Origin: Calditrichota bacterium
GTDB taxonomy: Bacteria; Calditrichota; Calditrichia; Calditrichales; Calditrichaceae
Direction: 5' to 3'
DNA length: 5,155 nucleotides
Assembly: GCA_024278715.1 (NCBI GenBank)
Contig: JAJRSN010000487.1
Span: forward strand, 1 to 5,155
Under the pieces are notes generated by a model. The model was not told where the DNA came from. It saw only the letters and a list, made by a program, of their open reading frames with translations, and ran no database searches. Shown one piece after another: positions 1 to 5,155 of this stretch. The position numbers and the translations under genes were made by a program. The stretch's first letter is position 1; each line of letters begins with the position of its first letter.

Positions 1-363
1 ATTCGCAAGCAGGGAATGCAGCTTCATTCCAACATGCGTTTTATTGCCGCTCAGTTCGAGGCTTATTTGCAGGACGATCTGTGGCTGGCTAACGCCCGGC
101 ACGCCAATAAAATGGCGCAACTGCTTGCACAAAAGATTGCCGAAATCGATGAAATAAAAATTACTCAAAAGACGGAAAGCAACGGCGTGTTTGCCGTTGT
201 CCCGAAGCGACTGATTGAGCCGCTGCGCAAAGAATACTTTTTTTACACCTGGAACGAATCCGAAAATGAAGTGCGCTGGATGACCTCGTTTGACACAACG
301 GAAGAAGACGTTGAAAACTTTGCGGAAACCATAAGACGAATATTAAAAAATAATTTGACATAA
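1..363 (+). CDS. Threonine aldolase-type PLP lyase, C-terminal fragment (5' end outside window)
   Basis: The reading frame is open from the first base, starting IRKQGMQL, and ends at TAA 361-363, giving 120 residues of a C-terminal domain. The stretches RKQGMQL..MRFIAAQFEAYL, DLWLANARHANKMAQLL and EVRWMTSFDTTEEDVENFA resemble the low-specificity L-threonine aldolase / beta-eliminating lyase family (fold-type I PLP enzymes that split threonine or allo-threonine into glycine and acetaldehyde). The PLP-binding lysine and the large domain would lie upstream of the window, so activity cannot be judged here. The first ATG in view (16) is internal, because the homologous sequence continues before it. 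The gene has no obvious link to histidine synthesis. No hairpin terminator of its own follows the stop codon, and its last two sense codons (TTG ACA) form the -35 box of the his promoter. Family call fairly sure; exact substrate unknown. Confidence 0.82.
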   Translation: MRKQGMQLHSNMRFIAAQFEAYLQDDLWLANARHANKMAQLLAQKIAEIDEIKITQKTESNGVFAVVPKRLIEPLRKEYFFYTWNESENEVRWMTSFDTTEEDVENFAETIRRILKNNLT

Positions 364-383
364 TTATTCATAAACCTTACATT
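355..383 (+). promoter_or_regulatory. Sigma70-like promoter of the his operon
   Basis: A perfect -35 box TTGACA lies at 355-360, then a 17-base spacer and a -10 candidate TACATT at 378-383 (four of six consensus bases). Transcription would start near A390, leaving about 20 bases before the leader-peptide ATG at 410. The -35 box is made of the last Leu and Thr codons of the upstream aldolase gene. Boxes and spacing are seen directly; the start site is inferred. The Bacteroidota-type promoter (TTTG ... TAnnTTTG) was looked for and no convincing match was found in 364-409. Confidence 0.62.
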
Positions 384-409
384 TGGTCAAAATTTATCTG
401 GAGTAAGGA

Positions 410-502
410 ATGCCGGTATTAAACAATCATTGCCATCATCATGTTCATTTTTATTCAGATGAGTTGCGGCATGGCTCGCAATGGCGCCGGCAAAATATGT
501 AA
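410..502 (+). CDS. hisL: Histidine-rich his operon leader peptide (30 aa)
   Basis: ATG 410-412 runs to TAA 500-502 and encodes 30 residues beginning MPVLNNHCHHHVHFYSDELR. Six residues are histidine (positions 7, 9, 10, 11, 13 and 21), all CAT, with five of them in a seven-codon stretch at 428-448. A Shine-Dalgarno sequence GGAG (400-403) lies six bases before the ATG. The peptide probably has no function as a protein: its translation senses charged tRNA-His, as in enterobacterial HisL. It sits between the his promoter and an intrinsic terminator upstream of hisG. It is about twice as long as E. coli HisL (16 aa) because the antiterminator arm (476-490) lies inside its last third, so a ribosome that reaches the stop codon covers that arm. 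The gene is too short for most gene finders. Start, stop, codons and RBS are seen directly; the role is inferred from context and RNA pairing. Confidence 0.9.
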   Translation: MPVLNNHCHHHVHFYSDELRHGSQWRRQNM

Positions 503-561
503 GAAATCAAAATTCAAAAGATGTTAAAACCCGGTTCATTGCGAATCGGGTTTTTTATTTT
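411..561 (+). promoter_or_regulatory. Transcription attenuator of the his operon (translation-coupled)
   Basis: Three mutually exclusive RNA pairings can be read. Segment 1 (411-416 TGCCGG and 427-433, containing CATTGC of the first His and Cys codons) pairs with segment 2 (CCGGCA 487-492, GCAATGG 478-484). Segment 2 (TCGCAATGG 476-484 and CCGG 487-490) can instead pair with segment 3 (536-544, containing CATTGCGA, and CCGG 531-534), which destroys the terminator. Otherwise segment 3 folds into the terminator at 526-561. A ribosome stalled at His codons 428-448 would block segment 1 and leave segment 2 free to antiterminate. A ribosome reaching the stop at 500 would cover segment 2, so the terminator forms. 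Without translation, the 1:2 hairpin also favours termination. All pairings were found by eye; energies were not computed. Confidence 0.85.
526..561 (+). terminator. Intrinsic terminator (attenuator hairpin) before hisG
   Basis: AAAACCCGGTTC (526-537) pairs with GAATCGGGTTTT (543-554) around a five-base loop ATTGC. This gives 12 base pairs with one G-U wobble. The 3' arm runs into a T-rich tract (551-561, TTTTTTATTTT). It lies 24 bases after the leader stop codon and 64 bases before hisG. It is the regulated terminator of the his attenuator and probably also the only visible terminator for transcripts reading through from the upstream aldolase gene. Confidence 0.93.
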
Positions 562-614
562 ATGATTTTGGAATGATTTAGGGTTGATTTGTTGTTTTAA
601 TTGAAGAAAAAGAA

Positions 615-621
615 AGAGGAG
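615..621 (+). promoter_or_regulatory. Ribosome binding site of hisG, fixing a GTG start
   Basis: AGAGGAG at 615-621 is a strong Shine-Dalgarno match four bases before GTG 626-628. It supports GTG as the hisG start; the protein then begins MLTLAVQKSGRL, which matches the usual HisG N-terminus, and no in-frame ATG lies nearby. The stretch 562-614 between terminator and this site is AT-rich and shows no hairpin or ORF. Confidence 0.85.
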
Positions 622-625
622 AGTA

Positions 626-1486
626 GTGCTTACATTAGCTGTTCAAAAATCGGGAAGACTTAGCGAAAAAACATTGCATTTATTGCGCGAGAGCGGAATT
701 TATGTGGAAAACGGTAGCAGCGGTAGAGGAAAGCTAAAAGCCTCCGCACAGAATTTCCCCATGGAAATCCTTTTTTTGCGCGACGATGATATTCCGGAAT
801 GCGTGGCTGACGGGATTGCCCATGCCGGGGTGGTTGGCGAAAATGTTGTATTGGAAAAAAAGCGACCCGTGAAAATCGTGGAACGTCTGGGCTTCGCCCG
901 TTGCCGGATGAGTATTGCCGTTCCTAAATCCATGGAATATCGAAAACTTGAAGACTTGAACGGATTGAAAATCGCAACGTCTTTTCCCCGAATACTGGGA
1001 GAGTTTTTACAAAAGAAAGGCATTCGGGCGGAAATTCATGAAATCACGGGCTCCGTGGAAATCGCGCCTTCCATAGGACTTGCGGATGTGATTTTTGATA
1101 TCGTAAGCACCGGAAGCACGCTTTTAAGCAATGGGCTTAAAGAAGTTGAAACAGTGCTGCAATCGGAAGCCGTTTTAATTGCTCACGAGAATTTATCCTC
1201 GGAATCCCAAACCGTTTTAAATCAATTACTGTTCCGGTTAAGAGCGGTGCAAAAAGCGGGAAGTTTTAAATACATTTTGCTCAATGTGCCCAATGATAAA
1301 ATCGAAAAAGTTTGTCAAATTTTACCGGGAATGAAGAGTCCGACCATTATGCCGCTGGCAATGGAAGGCTGGAGCTCGCTGCATTCGGTAATCCGGGAAG
1401 ACGAATTCTGGGAAATTATTGAAAAATTAAAACAAAACGGCGCACAGGGCATCTTAGTAATTCCCATCGAAAAAATGATTTTATGA
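626..1486 (+). CDS. hisG: ATP phosphoribosyltransferase, long form (HisG)
   Basis: This cytoplasmic enzyme catalyses the first committed step of histidine synthesis: ATP + PRPP gives phosphoribosyl-ATP and pyrophosphate. The 286-residue product fits the long, homohexameric form (E. coli HisG is 299 aa), which needs no HisZ partner. Seen in the sequence: N-terminal AVQKSGRLSEKT (residues 5-16); HAGVVGENVV (66-75); the PRPP-binding loop ADVIFDIVSTGSTL (153-166) with the STGST turn; and a C-terminal ACT-like regulatory domain from about residue 212. The GMKSPTIMPL stretch (235-244) corresponds to the region binding the feedback inhibitor histidine in E. coli. Expression is probably set by the upstream attenuator and activity by histidine. 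The start is GTG. The stop TGA (1484-1486) overlaps the hisD ribosome binding site, and hisD begins nine bases later. Confidence 0.96.
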   Translation: MLTLAVQKSGRLSEKTLHLLRESGIYVENGSSGRGKLKASAQNFPMEILFLRDDDIPECVADGIAHAGVVGENVVLEKKRPVKIVERLGFARCRMSIAVPKSMEYRKLEDLNGLKIATSFPRILGEFLQKKGIRAEIHEITGSVEIAPSIGLADVIFDIVSTGSTLLSNGLKEVETVLQSEAVLIAHENLSSESQTVLNQLLFRLRAVQKAGSFKYILLNVPNDKIEKVCQILPGMKSPTIMPLAMEGWSSLHSVIREDEFWEIIEKLKQNGAQGILVIPIEKMIL

Positions 1487-1495
1487 GAGGATTTT

Positions 1496-2824
1496 ATGGA
1501 GGTTTTTAAATATCCGCAAAAAGAAGACTGGTCCGAATTATTAAAACGACCGGTTATGGAGCTGGAAAATCTTAAGCAAAAGGTCAACCACATCATTGTA
1601 AACGTTAAAACTCTCGGTGATCAGACGCTTATCGAATTTGCCAAACACTACGATAAAGTGGAACTGGAATCGTTGGAAGTATCCGAAGAGGAATGGGAAA
1701 GCGTGTCTTCAAAGGTTTCTTTAAGACTGAAAGAAGCCATCGAAACAGCGCGCTCCAATATCGAAAAGTTTCATCGTTCTCAAAAACCCATTGAAACGAT
1801 GATTGAAACAACGCCGGGTGTGTGGTGCTGGCGAAAGGCGGTGCCCGTTGAAAAAGTCGGTTTGTACATTCCAGGCGGGACGGCTCCCTTGCTTTCGACC
1901 TTTTTGATGTTGGGAGTTCCGGCGCAAATTGCCGGTTGCAAAGAAATCGTTGTCTGCACGCCGCCCAACCGTGAAGGAAAAGTCGATCCGTCCATCCTTT
2001 ACATTGCAAAAATATTGGGCATTCAAAAAGTTTACAAAGCGGGGGGAGCGCAGGCTATCGCAGCCATGGCGTACGGCACGGAGACAATTCCCGCAGTCCA
2101 TAAAATCTTTGGACCCGGAAACCGCTATGTGACCATGGCAAAACAGCTCGTCAGTCTTGACGGCGTGGGAATCGATCTACCGGCAGGACCGTCCGAAGTT
2201 GCCGTTATTGCCGACAGTACAGCCAATCCAAAATTCATCGCCACCGATTTGCTTTCTCAGGCGGAACACGGCGTGGATAGTCAGGTGCTGCTCATTTTAA
2301 CCGATGAAGCGATGATCGACCAGGTTCAGGATGCCCTCGAGCAACAATTGCAAACCTTACCGCGAGCCAGAACGGCGCGTCAGGCGCTCGACAATTCAAA
2401 AATTTTTCTTGTTAAAGACACTAAAGAAGCCATTGAGCTTTCTAATGCCTATGCTCCTGAACATTTGATTATCATAACAGAAGACGGGGATGCTCTGGCT
2501 GAAAAGGTTATTAACGCCGGTTCGGTGTTTATCGGTCCGTGGACGCCGGAAGCCGCGGGCGACTATGCCTCAGGACCCAATCATACCCTGCCGACCAACG
2601 GATATGCCTTTAGCTACAGCGGAGTTTCATTGGAAAGTTTTATGAAAGTCATCTCGTTTCAAAAAATTTCCGAAGCCGGGCTAAGGCAATTAGGCAGAAC
2701 AATAATGGAACTGGCGCAGGCGGAAGGTCTGGAAGCGCATAAACGGGCTGTGAGTATCCGGCTCGAAACCATGTTCGCAATGAATTCTACCGCGACTAAA
2801 GAAAAGGAAGCGAATAATGGTTGA
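1496..2824 (+). CDS. hisD: Histidinol dehydrogenase (HisD)
   Basis: This zinc enzyme catalyses the last two steps, oxidising L-histidinol through histidinaldehyde to L-histidine with two NAD+. The 442-residue product is close to E. coli HisD (434 aa). The family signature is clear: IDLPAGPSEVAVIAD (226-240) followed by DLLSQAEHG (251-259). By alignment with E. coli, zinc ligands are Gln255, His258, Asp356 (GDYASGPNH) and His415 (GLEAHKRAVSIR). The catalytic pair is Glu322-His323 in APEHL. All six are present with a constant offset of four from E. coli numbering. ATG 1496 is preceded by GAGAGG (1485-1490), five bases upstream. The last about 12 residues (STATKEKEANNG) are a hydrophilic tail beyond the usual end; they encode the RBS and start of hisC, with which the gene overlaps by eight bases. 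Confidence 0.98.
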   Translation: MEVFKYPQKEDWSELLKRPVMELENLKQKVNHIIVNVKTLGDQTLIEFAKHYDKVELESLEVSEEEWESVSSKVSLRLKEAIETARSNIEKFHRSQKPIETMIETTPGVWCWRKAVPVEKVGLYIPGGTAPLLSTFLMLGVPAQIAGCKEIVVCTPPNREGKVDPSILYIAKILGIQKVYKAGGAQAIAAMAYGTETIPAVHKIFGPGNRYVTMAKQLVSLDGVGIDLPAGPSEVAVIADSTANPKFIATDLLSQAEHGVDSQVLLILTDEAMIDQVQDALEQQLQTLPRARTARQALDNSKIFLVKDTKEAIELSNAYAPEHLIIITEDGDALAEKVINAGSVFIGPWTPEAAGDYASGPNHTLPTNGYAFSYSGVSLESFMKVISFQKISEAGLRQLGRTIMELAQAEGLEAHKRAVSIRLETMFAMNSTATKEKEANNG

Positions 2825-3878
2825 TGTGCGTAGCCTGGTCAGGAAGAATATTATTCGCTTAAAACCGTATTCTTCGGCGCGCGACGAGTTTGACGGAAAC
2901 GCCGCCATCTTTTTGGACGCCAATGAAAATGCCTACGGTTCTCCGTTAAATCGGGAAAGCGGCTATCATCGTTACCCCGATCCTCACCAGCGTCTGTTAA
3001 AACAAAGGCTTTCCGAACTTTACGGAGTGCCGGCGGAAAAGATATTTTTGGGAAACGGCAGCGACGAAGCCATCGATTTGTTGATGCGCGTGTTCGGCGA
3101 ACCCGCAAGAGAATCTATCATGATTATGCCGCCTACTTACGGCATGTACGAAGTTTGCGCGAATATCAACGATCTTTCCGTGAAAAAGGCGCCGCTTACT
3201 CCGGAATTTAACATCGATTTTAAGGCGCTGGAAGAACATCTGAAACCAAAAGTGAAACTAATCTTTATATGTTCTCCGAACAATCCCACCGGAAATACCT
3301 TTCCGGCGGAAGACATTGAACGCATTGTGCGGAATTTTTCGGGTATTGTGGTAGTGGATGAAGCCTACATCGATTTTGCTCCGCAGAAAACCATTTTGCC
3401 GCTCATCGACAAATATTCCAATCTGGTTATTTTGCGAACCTTCTCCAAAGCCTGGGGAAGCGCGAGGATTCGCCTTGGAATAGCGTTTGGCGACGCCGGG
3501 GTAATTTCATTTTTAAACAAAATCAAGATGCCATACAATGTGAGCGGTTTAACTCAGGAAGTAGCTTTAAAACTTCTGAAAAAGCGGATTCGTAAAGACG
3601 AATATATTCAAAAGATTTTACGTCAAAGACGGCGCTTAAGCGACGAACTGAGAAAATTGGCGATTGTGCAAGAAGTTTTTCCTTCGGACGCCAATTTTAT
3701 TCTTGTGCGCTTTAAAGACGCAAAAAAGATTTTTAACCGTTTAATGGAGCAGGGGATCATTGTCCGCGATCGTTCTTCACAGATTCATTGTGAAAATTGT
3801 TTGCGCATTACAGTGGGAACAGAACGGGAAAATGATCGTTTGCTGTCCGTACTTAAAACACTGGAGGATCATTCTTGA
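2817..3878 (+). CDS. hisC: Histidinol-phosphate aminotransferase (HisC)
   Basis: This fold-type I PLP enzyme converts imidazole acetol phosphate and glutamate to L-histidinol phosphate and 2-oxoglutarate. It has 353 residues (E. coli HisC: 356). Visible motifs: LDANENAYGSP (33-43) and YPDP (53-56) near the N-terminus; GNGSDEAIDLL (79-89), cofactor phosphate loop; PPTYGMY (105-111); SPNNPTGN (153-160), with the PLP-contacting Asn; VVDEAYIDF (179-187), with Asp181 and Tyr184; RTFSKAW (207-213), with the Schiff-base Lys211; Arg219; and LRITVGT (329-335), where Arg330 matches the substrate-carboxylate Arg of the family. Within the otherwise conserved segment after Lys211 the sequence is GSARIRLG, with Arg217 where a small residue is common. 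ATG 2817 follows AAGGAAG (2804-2810) inside hisD, and the eight-base overlap suggests translational coupling. The stop overlaps the hisB start. Confidence 0.97.
   Translation: MVDVRSLVRKNIIRLKPYSSARDEFDGNAAIFLDANENAYGSPLNRESGYHRYPDPHQRLLKQRLSELYGVPAEKIFLGNGSDEAIDLLMRVFGEPARESIMIMPPTYGMYEVCANINDLSVKKAPLTPEFNIDFKALEEHLKPKVKLIFICSPNNPTGNTFPAEDIERIVRNFSGIVVVDEAYIDFAPQKTILPLIDKYSNLVILRTFSKAWGSARIRLGIAFGDAGVISFLNKIKMPYNVSGLTQEVALKLLKKRIRKDEYIQKILRQRRRLSDELRKLAIVQEVFPSDANFILVRFKDAKKIFNRLMEQGIIVRDRSSQIHCENCLRITVGTERENDRLLSVLKTLEDHS
3863..3867 (+). promoter_or_regulatory. Ribosome binding site of hisB, fixing a TTG start
   Basis: GGAGG at 3863-3867, inside the end of hisC, lies seven bases before TTG 3875-3877. 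No in-frame ATG lies nearby, and starting at TTG gives MKKVLFIDRDGT, the expected phosphatase N-terminus. The strong site compensates for the weak start codon. A GTG at 3884 would remove the residues just before the first HAD motif and is worse placed. Confidence 0.82.
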
Positions 3879-4966
3879 AAAAGGTGCTTTTTATCGATCG
3901 TGACGGAACCATACTCAAAGAACCGCCCGATGAACAGGTGGATTCGTTCGAGAAGATGGAATTTTTGCCCAATGTGATTTCTTCATTAAAAAAGATCGCC
4001 GCGGAACTGGATTACGAGTTGGTCATGGTCACCAATCAGGACGGTCTTGGCACGGAATCTTTTCCGGAGGACACATTCTGGTCTGTACATAATTTGATGT
4101 TAAAAATTTTGGAAAGCGAAGACGTCCGTTTTAAAGAGGTGCTCATCGATCGATCGTTTCCCCATGAGAACGCTCCGACACACAAACCGCGAACCGGACT
4201 GTTATCCGAATACACAACCCAAAATTACGATCTGAAAAATTCTTACGTTATCGGCGACCGGGAAACCGATGTTCAATTAGCGCAAAATTTGGGCGCCGGG
4301 GCTATCTTTATTTCAAAAGAATCCCATCCCGACGCTATTCTTTCCACCGACGACTGGGAAGAAATCTATCGCTTTTTAAAATTAAAATGTCGAACCGCCG
4401 CGGTGGAACGAAACACAAAAGAAACCCGGATTAAGATTGCCGTTAATCTTGACGGCAGCGGAAAGTGCTCTTTAAAATCTGGCGTCGGATTTTTTGATCA
4501 CATGTTGGAATTGTTTGCCCGCAATGCAGGCATCGATCTGGAAGGCGAATTAAAGGGAGATTTGCACGTTGACGAGCATCATTTAGTGGAAGACACGGCT
4601 CTTGTTTTGGGAGAAGCCGTTCGTCGGGCTTTGGGCGATTTGCGCGGCGTTGAACGTTACGGTTTTGTTTTGCCAATGGACGAATCGTTAGCGCGCGTGG
4701 CTATCGACTTTTGCGGACGCAGTACTTTGGTCTGGAAAGCAAAATTCCGCAGAGAAAAAATCGGAGACATGCCAACGGAATTATTCGAACATTTCTTTAA
4801 GTCATTTAGCGATGCCGCCCGCTGTGCCTTACACATCAAAGTCAAGGGCGACAACGAACATCACAAAATCGAAGCTGTTTTCAAAGCGGTGGGACGAGCA
4901 ATTCGTCAGGCGGTAAACAGAGATCCGGGAAGCTGGCAAATTCCCAGCACAAAAGGCATTCTGTAA
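3875..4966 (+). CDS. hisB: Bifunctional histidinol-phosphatase / imidazoleglycerol-phosphate dehydratase (HisB)
   Basis: The 363-residue fusion (E. coli HisB: 355) carries two steps. Residues 1 to about 165 are a HAD phosphatase that makes histidinol from histidinol phosphate: motif I DRDGT (8-12, nucleophile Asp8, acid/base Asp10), motif II MVTNQDG (51-57), motif III Lys104, and motif IV GDRETD (127-132). Residues from about 183 are the manganese-dependent IGP dehydratase: GFFDHML (205-211), HVDEHHLVEDT (231-241), PMDESLA (267-273), ELFEHFF (302-308) and GDNEHHKIEA (325-334). These supply the repeated His/Glu metal ligands. The zinc-loop cysteines of the E. coli phosphatase domain are absent: the matching region is RSFPHENAPTHKPRTG (93-108), resembling Bacteroidota-type HisB. 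The start codon TTG overlaps the hisC stop in TTGA. hisH follows after ten bases. Confidence 0.97.
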   Translation: MKKVLFIDRDGTILKEPPDEQVDSFEKMEFLPNVISSLKKIAAELDYELVMVTNQDGLGTESFPEDTFWSVHNLMLKILESEDVRFKEVLIDRSFPHENAPTHKPRTGLLSEYTTQNYDLKNSYVIGDRETDVQLAQNLGAGAIFISKESHPDAILSTDDWEEIYRFLKLKCRTAAVERNTKETRIKIAVNLDGSGKCSLKSGVGFFDHMLELFARNAGIDLEGELKGDLHVDEHHLVEDTALVLGEAVRRALGDLRGVERYGFVLPMDESLARVAIDFCGRSTLVWKAKFRREKIGDMPTELFEHFFKSFSDAARCALHIKVKGDNEHHKIEAVFKAVGRAIRQAVNRDPGSWQIPSTKGIL

Positions 4967-4976
4967 AGAGGGAAGA

Positions 4977-5155
4977 ATGAAGGTAGCTATTTTAAAGTAT
5001 AATGCCGGAAACATCCATTCAGTTCGCCTGGCTTTGAATCGACTGGGAATTGAACCGAAAGTGACGGATAACGCTTCCGAAATCCGTCGTGCCGATCGGG
5101 TCATCTTTCCGGGGGTCGGCGAAGCCAGCACAGCCATGGAATATTTAAAATTCAG
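4977..5155 (+). CDS. hisH: Imidazole glycerol phosphate synthase glutaminase subunit (HisH), 5' part
   Basis: ATG 4977 opens a frame that runs off the window after 59 codons and two bases. It begins MKVAILKYNAGNIHSVRLAL and contains RADRVIFPGVGEASTAM (about residues 39-55). This is the N-terminal part of a class I glutamine amidotransferase of the HisH type, with the FPGVG strand-turn that forms the oxyanion region. HisH releases ammonia from glutamine and channels it to HisF, which makes IGP and AICAR. The nucleophilic Cys and the His-Glu pair would lie beyond the window. GAGGGA (4968-4973) just after the hisB stop is the ribosome binding site. The KYNAGN start resembles Bacteroidota HisH more than the usual DYGAGN form (from memory). 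Position after hisB is as in the gamma-proteobacterial and Bacteroidota operons. Confidence 0.93.
   Translation, partial: MKVAILKYNAGNIHSVRLALNRLGIEPKVTDNASEIRRADRVIFPGVGEASTAMEYLKF

Noticed and set aside
16..363. A short free-standing gene starting at ATG 16.
   Set aside because: The frame is open to base 1 and the residues before the ATG (RKQG) belong to the aldolase family match, so this is the 3' part of a longer gene.
539..566. A second promoter (TTGCGA 539-544, 16-base spacer, TATGAT 561-566) that would bypass the attenuator.
   Set aside because: The -35 match is weak and lies within the terminator hairpin, and the -10 falls in its AT-rich tract. The bases are already explained by the attenuator, so a chance match is more likely.
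364..625. A T-box or a small-molecule riboswitch controlling hisG.
   Set aside because: No T-box sequence or long structured aptamer is visible. The His-codon ORF with alternative hairpins explains the region better.
700..1023. Minus-strand ORF opposite hisG, and similar minus-strand ORFs opposite hisD, hisC and hisB.
   Set aside because: They lie wholly against well-supported enzymes, show no family motifs and have no ribosome binding sites of note; they are shadows of codon use.
2789..2824. A frameshift or misassembly at the hisD end, because of the extra hydrophilic tail.
   Set aside because: The tail is short, in frame, and carries the hisC ribosome binding site; both hisD and hisC are full length.
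4144..4156. Tandem ATCGATCGATCG in hisB as a repeat or binding site.
   Set aside because: It encodes conserved-frame residues (Ile-Asp-Arg-Ser) in the phosphatase domain, and no regulatory context is visible.

Overview
The window holds the 5' half of a histidine biosynthesis operon, read entirely on the + strand and preceded by the tail of an unrelated gene. The order is: 3' end of a threonine aldolase-type gene (1-363), a control region with promoter, histidine-rich leader peptide and attenuator (355-561), then hisG (626-1486), hisD (1496-2824), hisC (2817-3878), a fused hisB (3875-4966) and the first 59 codons of hisH (4977 to the window end). The his genes overlap or lie 9-10 bases apart, so they almost certainly share one transcript.

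The control region is the most informative part. A sigma70-like promoter (TTGACA, 17-base spacer, TACATT) starts inside the last two sense codons of the upstream gene. It is followed by a 30-codon ORF (410-502) containing NNHCHHHVHFY, with six His codons, all CAT. A strong intrinsic terminator lies at 526-561. The end of the leader ORF (476-490) can pair with the first half of that terminator (531-544). It can also pair with the leader's own start and His-codon region (411-416 and 427-433). These are the mutually exclusive RNA folds expected of classical translation-coupled transcription attenuation: low charged tRNA-His would stall the ribosome, allow the antiterminator and switch the operon on.

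The enzymes cover the first step (HisG: ATP + PRPP), the middle and late steps (HisB dehydratase, HisC aminotransferase, HisB phosphatase, HisD dehydrogenase) and the start of the glutaminase subunit HisH. Missing steps (HisA, HisF, HisI/HisE) would be expected downstream of the window. The order hisG-D-C-B-H, the long HisG with a C-terminal regulatory domain, and the fused phosphatase-dehydratase HisB match the arrangement known from Gammaproteobacteria and from Bacteroidota and their relatives.

The organism is probably a member of the Bacteroidota/Calditrichota (FCB) group. The HisH N-terminus (KYNAGN), the HisB phosphatase loop without zinc cysteines, and the aldolase tail all resemble that group from memory. 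Clear Shine-Dalgarno sequences before every his gene and a sigma70-type promoter are less typical of core Bacteroidota and make an early-branching or Calditrichota-like member more attractive. This placement is inference without database comparison. No mobile elements, RNA genes or CRISPR arrays were seen.
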